A stretch of DNA of 6,024 nucleotides from Clostridia bacterium (GTDB lineage: Bacteria > Bacillota_A > Clostridia > Oscillospirales > CAG-272): positions 1 to 6,024 of the forward strand of contig JAFZCF010000062.1 in assembly GCA_017552165.1 (NCBI GenBank). The letters run 5' to 3'. This document shows positions 1-6,024 of this stretch, in pieces. Position numbers and translations under genes: made by a program. Numbering within the stretch: position 1 is the stretch's first letter; every line of letters begins with the position of its first letter. Below the pieces are notes generated by a model. The model had not been told where the DNA came from. It was given only the letters and a program-made list of their open reading frames with translations, and searched no databases.

Positions 1-1330
1 CGCGACCGAGCCGGTCACGGAACACGTTCACGGCTACTGCTTTGAACTGTACTACGACGAGGAAGGACACTATGACGTATGCTTATACTGTGGGGAGTCC
101 ACCGAAAAAACGCCGCACGAGTTCGGCGAATGGATAACCATATCCGAGCCCACAGAGGAGTCCGAGGGGCTCAGCGAGCGGGTCTGCACGATATGTCACT
201 ACCGCGAGACCACGACGGTCGAAAAGCTCGAGCACGTCCACATCTGGAGCGAGACGCTGACCGCCGACAAAACGGATCACTGGCACGTTTGTACCGGCTG
301 CGGAGAGGCAGACGCCAAACAGAAGCACACCTTCGGCGAGTGGACGGTCACGAAAGCCGCCACCACCGAGTCAAAAGGAACGAAGGAAAGAAGCTGCGCC
401 GTCTGCGGCTTCACCGTCACGGAGGATATACCCATGCTCGAAAAACTTGAAATACCGGAAAACGTCGCCAAGGTCATCGTCATATCGGGACAGTCGAACG
501 CCGTCGGATACTCATACAGCGGCTTCCTCGACAAGGATTATTTTGACGAGTTCCCGGCCGAGCGCCGCGAAAAGGCCTACTCCGGCTACCCGAACGTCCT
601 CATAAGATACAGCAACAATCCCCTCGACGCGAACCAGGGGACGTGCTCCAACTCCGAGTTCGAGCCCGTGAAGATCGGGATGGGCTCAAAGATCCCCGAC
701 CCGTTCTACTATCAGGAGGCCTGGGGCGAGCCGATAGGCCCCGAGGTCGGCATCGCAGAATACCTCAGCGAGAAATATCCCGACGAGACCTTTTACATCA
801 TAAAATGCGCGACGAGCGGCTCCAACCTCTCGTGGCGGTGGAACCCGACGCGCCGCGGCGACCTCTACGACAACATGATAGAGTTTGTCGGCGGGGTGCT
901 CGGCGGCCTGAAGGCGCAGGGCATGAAGCCCGAGATAATCTCCTTCTGCTGGATGCAGGGAGAGTCCGACGCGCAGGAAAAATACGTCGGATACATAAAT
1001 CTCTTTGAGGTCTTCATCGAAAAGATCAAACTTGACCTCGCCGAATATATGCCCGCGAACGGGATGTCCGTCGCAGACGGGGGGATCATGTCGTTCTGGC
1101 AGAACCTCGGCCTCCCGCGCCTCGACATGAACCGTGAAAAGGAGGAGTTCGCCGCCCAGTCCTCAAAGAACTTCTTCATCGAGACGATCTCGTGGAGCAG
1201 AGACGTCGAGCGCACGGCCTCCGGCAGGGGACACTTCGACTCGTACTCGATGATCGTCCTCGGGCGCAAGTTCGGCGAATGCGTTTCGAAGGCGCTGCTC
1301 GATTACAACAATCCCGCCGTCCTCAGCTGA
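1..1330 (+). CDS. Cys/His-repeat protein with C-terminal SASA-type (sialate O-acetylesterase-like) esterase domain, 5' end outside window
   Basis: The frame is open from base 2 to the TGA at 1328-1330, giving 442 visible residues, so the true start lies upstream. Residues 1-144 are Cys/His repeats (separate entry). Residues from about 155 onward form an SGNH-hydrolase domain of the SASA/DUF303 type. Block I is VISGQSNAVGYS with the predicted nucleophile Ser165. A glycine/Trp block, ATSGSNLSWRW, lies near residues 270-280. WMQGESD (about 317-323) matches the conserved W-x-QGE-(S/T)D block of the family. A C-terminal GHFD with His411 is the likely catalytic His. Family members remove O-acetyl groups from sialic acid, xylan or other glycans. 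The acid expected three residues before the His is Gly here. Repeats of this kind are usual in exported proteins of gut Clostridia, so a surface or secreted location is likely, but any signal peptide lies outside the window. A terminator follows 12 bases after the stop, so this is the last gene of its unit. The esterase fold is well supported; the substrate is not known. Confidence 0.85.
   Translation, partial: ATEPVTEHVHGYCFELYYDEEGHYDVCLYCGESTEKTPHEFGEWITISEPTEESEGLSERVCTICHYRETTTVEKLEHVHIWSETLTADKTDHWHVCTGCGEADAKQKHTFGEWTVTKAATTESKGTKERSCAVCGFTVTEDIPMLEKLEIPENVAKVIVISGQSNAVGYSYSGFLDKDYFDEFPAERREKAYSGYPNVLIRYSNNPLDANQGTCSNSEFEPVKIGMGSKIPDPFYYQEAWGEPIGPEVGIAEYLSEKYPDETFYIIKCATSGSNLSWRWNPTRRGDLYDNMIEFVGGVLGGLKAQGMKPEIISFCWMQGESDAQEKYVGYINLFEVFIEKIKLDLAEYMPANGMSVADGGIMSFWQNLGLPRLDMNREKEEFAAQSSKNFFIETISWSRDVERTASGRGHFDSYSMIVLGRKFGECVSKALLDYNNPAVLS
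20..433 (+). repeat. Two tandem 70-residue Cys/His repeat units within the esterase gene
   Basis: In the visible translation (residue 1 = bases 2-4) the same residues recur exactly 70 apart: EHVH at 7-10 and 77-80, H-x-x-V-C-x-x-C-G at 23-31 and 93-101, H-x-FGEW at 39-44 and 109-114, and R-x-C-x-x-C at 60-65 and 130-135. The four CxxC pairs start at 27, 62, 97 and 132, an exact 35-residue sub-period with two alternating half-unit types. Spaced CxxC pairs and His residues suggest zinc-knuckle-like metal-stabilised modules, though metal binding is inferred. Similar H-F-G-x-W / R-x-C-x-x-CG / T-E-x-I-P repeats are common in large secreted proteins of Clostridia. The array probably continues upstream of the window, since the first visible residues resemble the end of another unit. 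Confidence 0.85.
421..436 (+). promoter_or_regulatory. Possible internal ribosome site and ATG inside the esterase gene
   Basis: GGAGG at 421-425 lies 8 bases before an in-frame ATG at 434. Starting there would give a 298-residue esterase domain without the Cys/His repeats. The same bases encode the repeat's conserved T-E-D-I-P ending, so the match may be a by-product of the GAG-GAT codons. The clearly coding, repeat-bearing frame upstream argues against 434 being the main start. A short cytoplasmic form is possible but unproven. Confidence 0.25.
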
Positions 1331-1342
1331 ATGAATAAAATT

Positions 1343-1374
1343 ATCCCGCGGGCCGCGCGCCCGCGGGATTTTTT
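1343..1374 (+). terminator. Rho-independent terminator after the esterase gene
   Basis: ATCCCGCGGG (1343-1352) pairs perfectly with CCCGCGGGAT (1360-1369). One further C-G pair (1353/1359) leaves a 5-base loop. The stem ends in a run of six T (1369-1374). It starts 12 bases after the esterase stop codon and separates that gene from the sugar operon downstream. Confidence 0.93.
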
Positions 1375-1407
1375 GTGTTTTGATGCCCGCCTTTTTTCAT
1401 TTCATGA

Positions 1408-1436
1408 TTGATTTTAAGCGGGGAAAATGTTATAAT
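1408..1436 (+). promoter_or_regulatory. Sigma-A-type promoter with extended -10 for the sugar operon
   Basis: TTGATT at 1408-1413 (four of six matches to TTGACA) is followed after exactly 17 bases by a perfect TATAAT at 1431-1436. TGT directly before it makes an extended -10 (1428-1436). Transcription should start near 1443, giving an untranslated leader of about 80 bases before the symporter ATG. The region is AT-rich compared with its GC-rich surroundings, and it is the only convincing promoter in the window. Confidence 0.85.
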
Positions 1437-1448
1437 ATGTTAACATAT
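1435..1448 (+). promoter_or_regulatory. Candidate repressor operator, 14-bp perfect palindrome over -10 and +1
   Basis: ATATGTTAACATAT is identical to its reverse complement. It covers the last two bases of the -10 hexamer and the predicted transcription start, a position where a bound protein would block RNA polymerase. ATGTTA also occurs as a direct repeat at 1427-1432 and 1437-1442, one helical turn apart. Sugar operons with GPH transporters are commonly controlled by LacI, GntR, ROK or AraC regulators. None is encoded in the window, and the regulator family cannot be named from this site. Confidence 0.6.
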
Positions 1449-1483
1449 AAGCCGCAGGTCTGGGGCGGTCCAAAATAAAAAAC

Positions 1484-1524
1484 GGAGGGAAACGCCGAAT
1501 CAGACGGCGGCGTTTCGAAGAAAA
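1484..1524 (+). promoter_or_regulatory. Symporter ribosome site with intervening leader hairpin
   Basis: A strong Shine-Dalgarno GGAGGGA (1484-1490) lies about 35 bases before the symporter ATG at 1525, far beyond normal spacing, and no ATG, GTG or TTG sits at normal distance from it. Between them AAACGCCG (1490-1497) pairs perfectly with CGGCGTTT (1508-1515), an 8-bp stem with a 10-base loop. Folding it would leave about nine bases between the GGAGGG and the ATG. Only a weak GAAG (1517-1520) lies close to the start otherwise. The geometry suggests structure-dependent initiation; this is inference. Confidence 0.6.
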
Positions 1525-2931
1525 ATGAAAAGGTTGACCAAGAAGCAGATGATCATATTTGCGATAGGCCAGCTCGGATGGTCCATCCTCAGCGGGATCA
1601 TCAACGCGTGGTTCGTCACGTTCTATCTGCCTACTCAGGGCGACATCGATAGCGGAGCGACTCAGTTCATAAAGCCCGGTCTCGTCGTCCTCGGCTTCCT
1701 CACGATACTCGGCCTCATAACGGCGCTCAGCCGTATATTCGACGCCGTCACCGACCCGCTCATCGCCAGCATGAGCGACAGGAGCAAAAACAGGCGCGGC
1801 CGCCGCATCCCGTTCATGCAGTACGCGGCGATCCCGCTCTCGGTCGTCACCGTTCTGCTGTTCTGCGCGCCCGTCGAGGCGATAAGCGGCTGGAACGTCG
1901 CGTGGATCTCGGTCTTCATCGTCCTCTTCTATCTCTTTATGACGATGTACTGCACGCCCTATAACGCGCTCATCTCGGAATTCGGCAAGACCCAGGACGA
2001 CAGGATGTTCATCTCGACGTCGATATCCCTCACCTTCTTCGCCGGCACCCTCCTCGCCTACACGCCCTTCATCTTCTCGGGTATGTTCCGCGAATCGCTC
2101 GGCTTCGGATGGAGCTATCGCGTCTGCTTCATAGTTCTGGCGGTCATTTCCTGCGTATGCATGCTCCTCCCGACCTTCCTCATCAAAGAAAAGGAATTCG
2201 TCGACACAAAGCCGTCGGAGTCCAATATGTTCCGCTCGCTCGTTTCGACCTTCAAAAACAGGGATTTCCGCGTTTTCGTCGGCTCGGACATAATGTACTG
2301 GATAGGCCTCACCCTTTTCCAGACGGGGCTGCCCTTCTTCGTCAAGGTCTCGATGGCGCTCGACGAGAGCTACACGATGATATTCATGGGCGGAATGACC
2401 GTCCTCTCGGCTGTCTTTTATCCCTTCGTTTCGGGGCTCGTCAGGAAGTTCGGTAAGAAAAAGCTCACGATCTGCGGCTTCTTCGGGCTCGCGCTCGCCT
2501 ATCTCATCACGGCGATGATAGGGATCATCCCCCTGCCGGGAATGGTATTCGGCGTGCTCATATGCGTAATCGCCGCCTTCCCGATGGCTCTCCTCGGCAT
2601 AATACCCCAGTCGATAGTCGCCGACGTCGCGGAGGCGGACGGCAAAACGACGGGCGAGAACCGCGAGGGCATGTTCTTCGCGGCGCGCACCTTCGCGATG
2701 AAATGGGGCCAGTCGATAGCCATGCTCGTCTTCACCTCCCTCGCGATAATCGGCACGACGCAGAACGCGGCGTCCAACGAGATAACCGCCTCGGCGCTCG
2801 GGCTTAAAATTGTCGCCTTCGCGGCCGTCGCCTTCTGCGTGGCCGGCGCGCTCATCCTCATGCTCTACAACGAGAAGAAGGTCATGGCGACGATAGGCAG
2901 CAAACCCGAAGACAAGCCGGAAAACGGATAA
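1525..2931 (+). CDS. GPH-family glycoside/pentoside/hexuronide:cation symporter (MFS_2, MelB-like)
   Basis: This 468-residue protein has the hydrophobicity of a 12-helix major facilitator carrier: helices at roughly 11-33, 52-70, 97-115, 123-143, 163-184, 198-220, 250-272, 283-305, 313-333, 338-362, 386-410 and 424-447. GPH hallmarks are the first-half motif DAVTDP (73-78) with a basic loop DRSKNRRGRR (85-94), CTPYNALISEF (143-153) followed by DDR (158-160), and in the second half PQSIVADVAEADG (361-373) with TGENREGMFFA (376-386) and K393. Length is typical of the family. The N-terminus MKRLTKKQ leading into the first helix supports the ATG at 1525. Such carriers import alpha-galactosides, xylosides or glucuronides with Na+ or H+; substrate cannot be read from sequence, but the adjoining GH36 gene points to an alpha-galactoside such as melibiose or raffinose. 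Its stop overlaps the next start by one base (TAATG), and it is the first gene of the operon. Confidence 0.92.
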   Translation: MKRLTKKQMIIFAIGQLGWSILSGIINAWFVTFYLPTQGDIDSGATQFIKPGLVVLGFLTILGLITALSRIFDAVTDPLIASMSDRSKNRRGRRIPFMQYAAIPLSVVTVLLFCAPVEAISGWNVAWISVFIVLFYLFMTMYCTPYNALISEFGKTQDDRMFISTSISLTFFAGTLLAYTPFIFSGMFRESLGFGWSYRVCFIVLAVISCVCMLLPTFLIKEKEFVDTKPSESNMFRSLVSTFKNRDFRVFVGSDIMYWIGLTLFQTGLPFFVKVSMALDESYTMIFMGGMTVLSAVFYPFVSGLVRKFGKKKLTICGFFGLALAYLITAMIGIIPLPGMVFGVLICVIAAFPMALLGIIPQSIVADVAEADGKTTGENREGMFFAARTFAMKWGQSIAMLVFTSLAIIGTTQNAASNEITASALGLKIVAFAAVAFCVAGALILMLYNEKKVMATIGSKPEDKPENG

Positions 2932-4580
2932 TGAACTGTAATTTCAGACTGACGTACGAGCGCGGCGGTGAGGAGCGCGTTCTCACCTCGCCCGCCGAGG
3001 GGGGCGACCTCTCCCTCGCCGTCACCGACGACGGCGAGCGGCGCCGCGTCGTCGTGAAAGCCTCCTCTCCCGCGAAGCTCAAGGCGTATTCCGAGACCGG
3101 GCACGACTTTTTCACAAAGCTCTCGCCGGCCGACCCCGACCCGCAGGGCGATCTGTATTTCGTCAACGGGTACCAGTCCTGGACGGACACGCGGGAGTTC
3201 TACGGCGACGCGCGCGAGCGCGACGTGACGCGGCTCCCCGGCGTCCTCGTCCGCAACTTCGCCTTCGACCGCTACGGCGACGCGACGTTCTACGAGTACA
3301 ACAAACGGGTACTGCACGGATACGACGTTTTCTACGTCCGCGGCGGCTCCGGCGGCTTTGCCGCGAGTCTGAACGCGAAAAACGCCTATCTCATTTTTGA
3401 GATCGTCCGGCGCGAAGGCACCGTGTCCTTCATCAGCGACGTGAATGGCGTGACGCTCGGCGAGGGCGACGAGTTCGTCGTCGCCGACTACGTATACGCC
3501 GGCACCTTCGAGGAGGGCGTATCCCTTTTCAGAAAGTATTTCAGACCGAAGACGGACAAAAAGATCTTCGGCTACACCTCCTGGTACAATTATTACCAGA
3601 ACATAAGCGAGGAGATACTCCTCCGCGACCTCGGGGCGCTCGACGGGCGGTTCGATCTCTTTCAGATAGACGACGGATACGAGACCTTCGTCGGCGACTG
3701 GCTCGACGTCGACCCGAAAAAGTTCCCGAACGGCCTCGCCCCCGTCGTGTCGGCGGTAAAGAAAAAAGGGCTCACGGCGGGGATATGGCTCGCGCCCTTC
3801 GTCGCCGAGGAAAAGAGCCGCCTTTTCCGTGAAAAGCCCGGATGGTTCAAAAAAGGACCGGACGGCAGGCCCGTGAAATGCGGCTCCAACTGGAGCGGGT
3901 TCTACGCGCTCGACCTCGAATGCCGCGAGGCGATGGACTACGTCGCCGCCTGCCTCGGGCACTACGCAGACATGGGCTTCGATTTCTTCAAGCTCGATTT
4001 CCTGTACGGCGCCTCCCTGCCCGCCTACGAAGGCAGAACGAGGAGCGCCGTCGCCGACTCGGCGTACTCGTACCTCGGAGAGGTGCTCAAGGGCAAAACG
4101 ATCCTCGGCTGCGGCGCGACGCTCTCGAACGCCGCCGGAAAGTTCGACTACGTGAGGGTCGGGCCGGACGTATCGCTGATCTTCGACGACGTGTGGTACA
4201 TGAAGTTCATGCACCGCGAACGGATCTCGACAAAGGTGACGCTCCAGAACACCGTTTTCCGCTCGTTTATGGACGGCGCGTTCTTCGGCTGCGACCCCGA
4301 CGTCTTCCTCCTCCGCGACGGCAACATAGGCCTCACGGGAGAGCAGAAAAAGGCCCTCGTCACGCTGAACGCCCTCTTCGGGAGCGTGATGATGACCTCT
4401 GACAACGTCGCCGAATACGACGAACGGAAAAAGGCGGAGCTCTCCGCCGCGCTCGATCTCTTTGAGAACGCCCGCGTGACGGGATATTCGCGGCGCGGGG
4501 ACGTCATAACCGTGAACTACGACCTCGGCGGCAGAGCCGAAACGATAAAATACGACACCGAAAGGGGTATCCTCGTATGA
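2931..4580 (+). CDS. GH36 alpha-galactosidase (compact Thermotoga GalA-like type)
   Basis: This 549-residue enzyme has no signal peptide, so it should act in the cytoplasm on sugar brought in by the adjoining symporter. An N-terminal beta-rich domain (about 1-205, with NGYQSWTDTREF at 79-90) is followed by a clan GH-D TIM barrel. Barrel marks are FGYTSWYNYY (213-222), QIDDGY (245-250) with the substrate-binding Asp pair, the W-x-D-P-x-x-FPNG stretch (about 257-268), GIWLAPFVAE (284-293), DFFKLDF (351-357) with predicted nucleophile Asp356, and RVGPDV (409-414) with predicted acid/base Asp413. The R-(I/V)-GPD form and the roughly 550-residue length match the short Thermotoga GalA group rather than the 700+ residue GH36 enzymes. 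Expected reaction: hydrolysis of terminal alpha-1,6-galactose with retention; alpha-N-acetylgalactosaminidase activity cannot be excluded. Its ATG overlaps the symporter stop, and the nearby ribosome site is weak, so translational coupling is likely. Its own stop overlaps the next start. Confidence 0.9.
   Translation: MNCNFRLTYERGGEERVLTSPAEGGDLSLAVTDDGERRRVVVKASSPAKLKAYSETGHDFFTKLSPADPDPQGDLYFVNGYQSWTDTREFYGDARERDVTRLPGVLVRNFAFDRYGDATFYEYNKRVLHGYDVFYVRGGSGGFAASLNAKNAYLIFEIVRREGTVSFISDVNGVTLGEGDEFVVADYVYAGTFEEGVSLFRKYFRPKTDKKIFGYTSWYNYYQNISEEILLRDLGALDGRFDLFQIDDGYETFVGDWLDVDPKKFPNGLAPVVSAVKKKGLTAGIWLAPFVAEEKSRLFREKPGWFKKGPDGRPVKCGSNWSGFYALDLECREAMDYVAACLGHYADMGFDFFKLDFLYGASLPAYEGRTRSAVADSAYSYLGEVLKGKTILGCGATLSNAAGKFDYVRVGPDVSLIFDDVWYMKFMHRERISTKVTLQNTVFRSFMDGAFFGCDPDVFLLRDGNIGLTGEQKKALVTLNALFGSVMMTSDNVAEYDERKKAELSAALDLFENARVTGYSRRGDVITVNYDLGGRAETIKYDTERGILV
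4561..4580 (+). promoter_or_regulatory. Ribosome site and ATGA stop/start overlap between GH36 and the third operon gene
   Basis: AAAGGGG at 4561-4567 lies nine bases before the ATG at 4577-4579. That ATG overlaps the GH36 stop TGA (4578-4580) as ATGA. The ribosome site fixes the start of the third gene, and the overlap indicates translational coupling. Confidence 0.8.
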
Positions 4581-6016
4581 CCGACAGAACAAGCGTCATT
4601 TTCGGCAACGAAATCGACGAAAAGACAATCAGGGCCGCCGAAAAGAGCAAGGCGAAATACCTGAAGAAATACGGCGATGACAGCGAAAAGGACTACCGTC
4701 TGTCCTTTTCCGACATCGACACCCTCTCCCATATGGGGGTGAAAAACGTCGTTCTCGGGGACGGGGACGCCGATTTCGGGCCGAAGCCGCTCATCGTCGG
4801 CAACATCCGCATGGGCTTCGGCCACTACCGTATTTCGATGGCGATGGCGTCGTGCGCGAAGGCGCTCGGCTTCGACCCCTTCTGGCTCGACCTCGCCTCG
4901 TTCGACGCTACGGGCTCAAAGATGATACGCGAGCAGAACGACATGTACTCTCTCGCCTCGCGCATATCCCAGAAATCGCGCCTCTTCAACAGGCTCGTGT
5001 GGGAGCCGCTCAACAGCGAGGGCTTCAAAAAGATAACGTACAACGCAAAGGATCAGAAAAACAGCGAGCTCCTCGTCCCGATTTTCCGGAATATACCTAA
5101 AGACACGCCGTACATAGCGACCCACGTCTGGCCGGCTCAGGGGGCGATACATGCCGGCATGACCCGCGTCGTCAACGCCATCCCCGACAACTGGCCGATG
5201 GGGCTCCACCTCTCGGAGGGCGCGATACACACGGTCCAGACGCCGTTTGCCTATATGGGCTACAAGACGCTCGAGGGCTTTTCGAAAAAGCCCCTCCGCG
5301 GCATACCGGAAAGCGAGCTTTACGACGTCGGCTGCTACGTCGATCACGAGCTGCTCGCCGACCTCGGAGAGGACAACCGTCTGAGAAAAGAGCGCATCGC
5401 CTCGGGCGAGCCGCTCCGGATACTCATGGGCGTCGGCGGAGCCGGAGCGGGAGCAAAGCTCTTCCGCGCGATGATCGACCACCTCATCCCCCTCGTCAGG
5501 GCCGGCAAGGTCGCGCTGTTCCTCAACACGGGGGACCACGGCAGGGTCTTTGACGAGTTCAAAGCGTTCATAGGCGACAGGGCGCTCGTCAAGTGTTTCC
5601 GCAACGACTACGAGGGCCTCACGGATTACGCCGCGGGGATAAGGAACGGCGGCGCCGACGGCGTCACGCTGATATGCGACGACGACATTTTCCGCGCCGT
5701 GTATTCGACGAACCTCCTCATGCCGGTCTGCGACCTGCTCGTGACCAAGCCGAGCGAGCTCGTGTACTATCCAGTGCCTAAGCTCTTTATGAGGCACATA
5801 GGCGGGCACGAGGTGTACGGCGCGGTCCACGGCCGCGAGTTCGGCGACTCGACGGCCGAATATCCTACGAAAAAGGACGTATGCGCCGAGCTCGACCGCC
5901 TGCTCTCCGACAGGGAGATCATCCCCCATATATGCGACAGGATCGACGCCCTCAAAGCCTCGGGCTACTACGACGGGGCGTATAAGTGCGTTAAGCTCGC
6001 CGCGGGGCTTATCTGA
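4577..6016 (+). CDS. Protein of unknown function with GT-B (MurG/MGDG-synthase-like) glycosyltransferase features
   Basis: I do not recognise a named family for this 479-residue protein. It has no signal peptide or obvious membrane helix. After a charged N-terminal segment (about 1-60) it shows LIVGNIRMGFGHYRISMAM (72-90), which resembles the glycine-His loop and following helix at the start of MurG and MGDG-synthase-type GT-B enzymes (GGxGGH..A.ALA). A middle part with THVWPAQGAIHAGM (182-195) and a Trp/His-rich stretch (206-218) resembles the acceptor domain of that group. The second half opens with RILMGVGGAGAGAKLF (281-296), like the second Rossmann domain. CDLLVTKPSELVYYPVPKLF (385-404) resembles the MurG-type D-x-x-(I/V)-(S/T)-(K/R)-x-x-x-x-E nucleotide-sugar site, with Glu394. 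The GT-B reading is inferred from pattern only; donor and acceptor are unknown. Its tight coupling to a GH36 and a sugar carrier suggests a task linked to galactose or galactosides. It ends 8 bases before the window edge, so any further operon genes or a terminator are not visible. Confidence 0.8.
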   Translation: MTDRTSVIFGNEIDEKTIRAAEKSKAKYLKKYGDDSEKDYRLSFSDIDTLSHMGVKNVVLGDGDADFGPKPLIVGNIRMGFGHYRISMAMASCAKALGFDPFWLDLASFDATGSKMIREQNDMYSLASRISQKSRLFNRLVWEPLNSEGFKKITYNAKDQKNSELLVPIFRNIPKDTPYIATHVWPAQGAIHAGMTRVVNAIPDNWPMGLHLSEGAIHTVQTPFAYMGYKTLEGFSKKPLRGIPESELYDVGCYVDHELLADLGEDNRLRKERIASGEPLRILMGVGGAGAGAKLFRAMIDHLIPLVRAGKVALFLNTGDHGRVFDEFKAFIGDRALVKCFRNDYEGLTDYAAGIRNGGADGVTLICDDDIFRAVYSTNLLMPVCDLLVTKPSELVYYPVPKLFMRHIGGHEVYGAVHGREFGDSTAEYPTKKDVCAELDRLLSDREIIPHICDRIDALKASGYYDGAYKCVKLAAGLI

Positions 6017-6024
6017 CACATAAA

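Noticed and set aside
79..450. 123-residue + strand frame at the start of the window
   Set aside because: Very Arg/His-rich out-of-frame translation overlapping the Cys/His repeats, whose own frame shows exact 70-residue periodicity and continues into the esterase.
434..1330. Treating the ATG at 434 as the start of the esterase gene
   Set aside because: The same frame is open and clearly coding back to base 2, with conserved repeats, so the main product starts upstream of the window. Kept only as a possible secondary start.
1386..1422. Second hairpin CCCGC...GCGGG between terminator and promoter
   Set aside because: Only five base pairs with a loop of about 27 bases, overlapping the -35 region; not a convincing terminator or structure.
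1413..1426. Possible CcpA (cre) catabolite-repression site beside the promoter
   Set aside because: TTTAAGCGGGGAAA matches only about half of the TGAAAGCGCTTTCA-type consensus and lacks the right-hand half.
1451..1469. Small leader hairpin GCCGC/GCGGT suggesting a riboswitch
   Set aside because: Four Watson-Crick pairs plus one G-U pair, with no recognisable riboswitch core; the leader of about 80 bases is too short and unstructured to support such a claim.
2865..4592. 575-residue open frame on the minus strand covering the whole GH36 gene
   Set aside because: Its codons are exactly opposite the GH36 codons, so it stays open only because that gene avoids TTA, CTA and TCA. The translation is low-complexity (rich in Val, Glu, Ala, Arg) with no family motifs, while the + strand protein has clear catalytic motifs.
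4916..6019. 367-residue open frame on the minus strand opposite the third operon gene
   Set aside because: Same cause: codon-aligned shadow that ends where the sense gene uses a TCA codon. No recognisable protein features.

Overview
The window looks like chromosomal DNA from an uncultured, GC-rich anaerobic Clostridia-type Firmicute, perhaps a gut or rumen member. This is an inference. It rests on AGGAGG-type ribosome sites, a TTGA(N)/TATAAT sigma-A-type promoter, a Cys/His repeat style common in secreted proteins of gut Clostridia, frequent ATA and AGG/CGC codons, and tightly packed sugar-utilisation genes. No tRNA, rRNA, insertion sequence, CRISPR array or phage gene is visible.

Layout. 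All genes are on the + strand. Bases 1-1330 hold the 3' part of a gene that begins upstream of the window. It has at least two exact 70-residue Cys/His repeats followed by a sialate O-acetylesterase-type (SASA/DUF303) SGNH hydrolase domain. A strong intrinsic terminator (about 1343-1374) ends that unit. The 194-base gap that follows carries an extended -10 promoter (1408-1436), a perfect 14-bp palindrome over the -10 and the predicted start of transcription, and a leader in which a hairpin separates a strong Shine-Dalgarno sequence from the start codon.

Bases 1525-6016 are a three-gene operon with overlapping stop/start junctions (TAATG and ATGA). In order, the genes encode a GPH-family sugar:cation symporter, a GH36 alpha-galactosidase of the compact Thermotoga GalA type, and a 479-residue protein of unknown function that resembles GT-B glycosyltransferases of the MurG/MGDG-synthase type.

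Working model (inference): the symporter imports an alpha-galactoside or related glycoside, the cytoplasmic GH36 enzyme hydrolyses it, and the palindrome is the operator through which a sugar-responsive repressor controls the unit. The third protein does not fit a simple catabolic role and is the most open question here. The upstream esterase gene is transcriptionally separate and probably acts at the cell surface on O-acetylated glycans.
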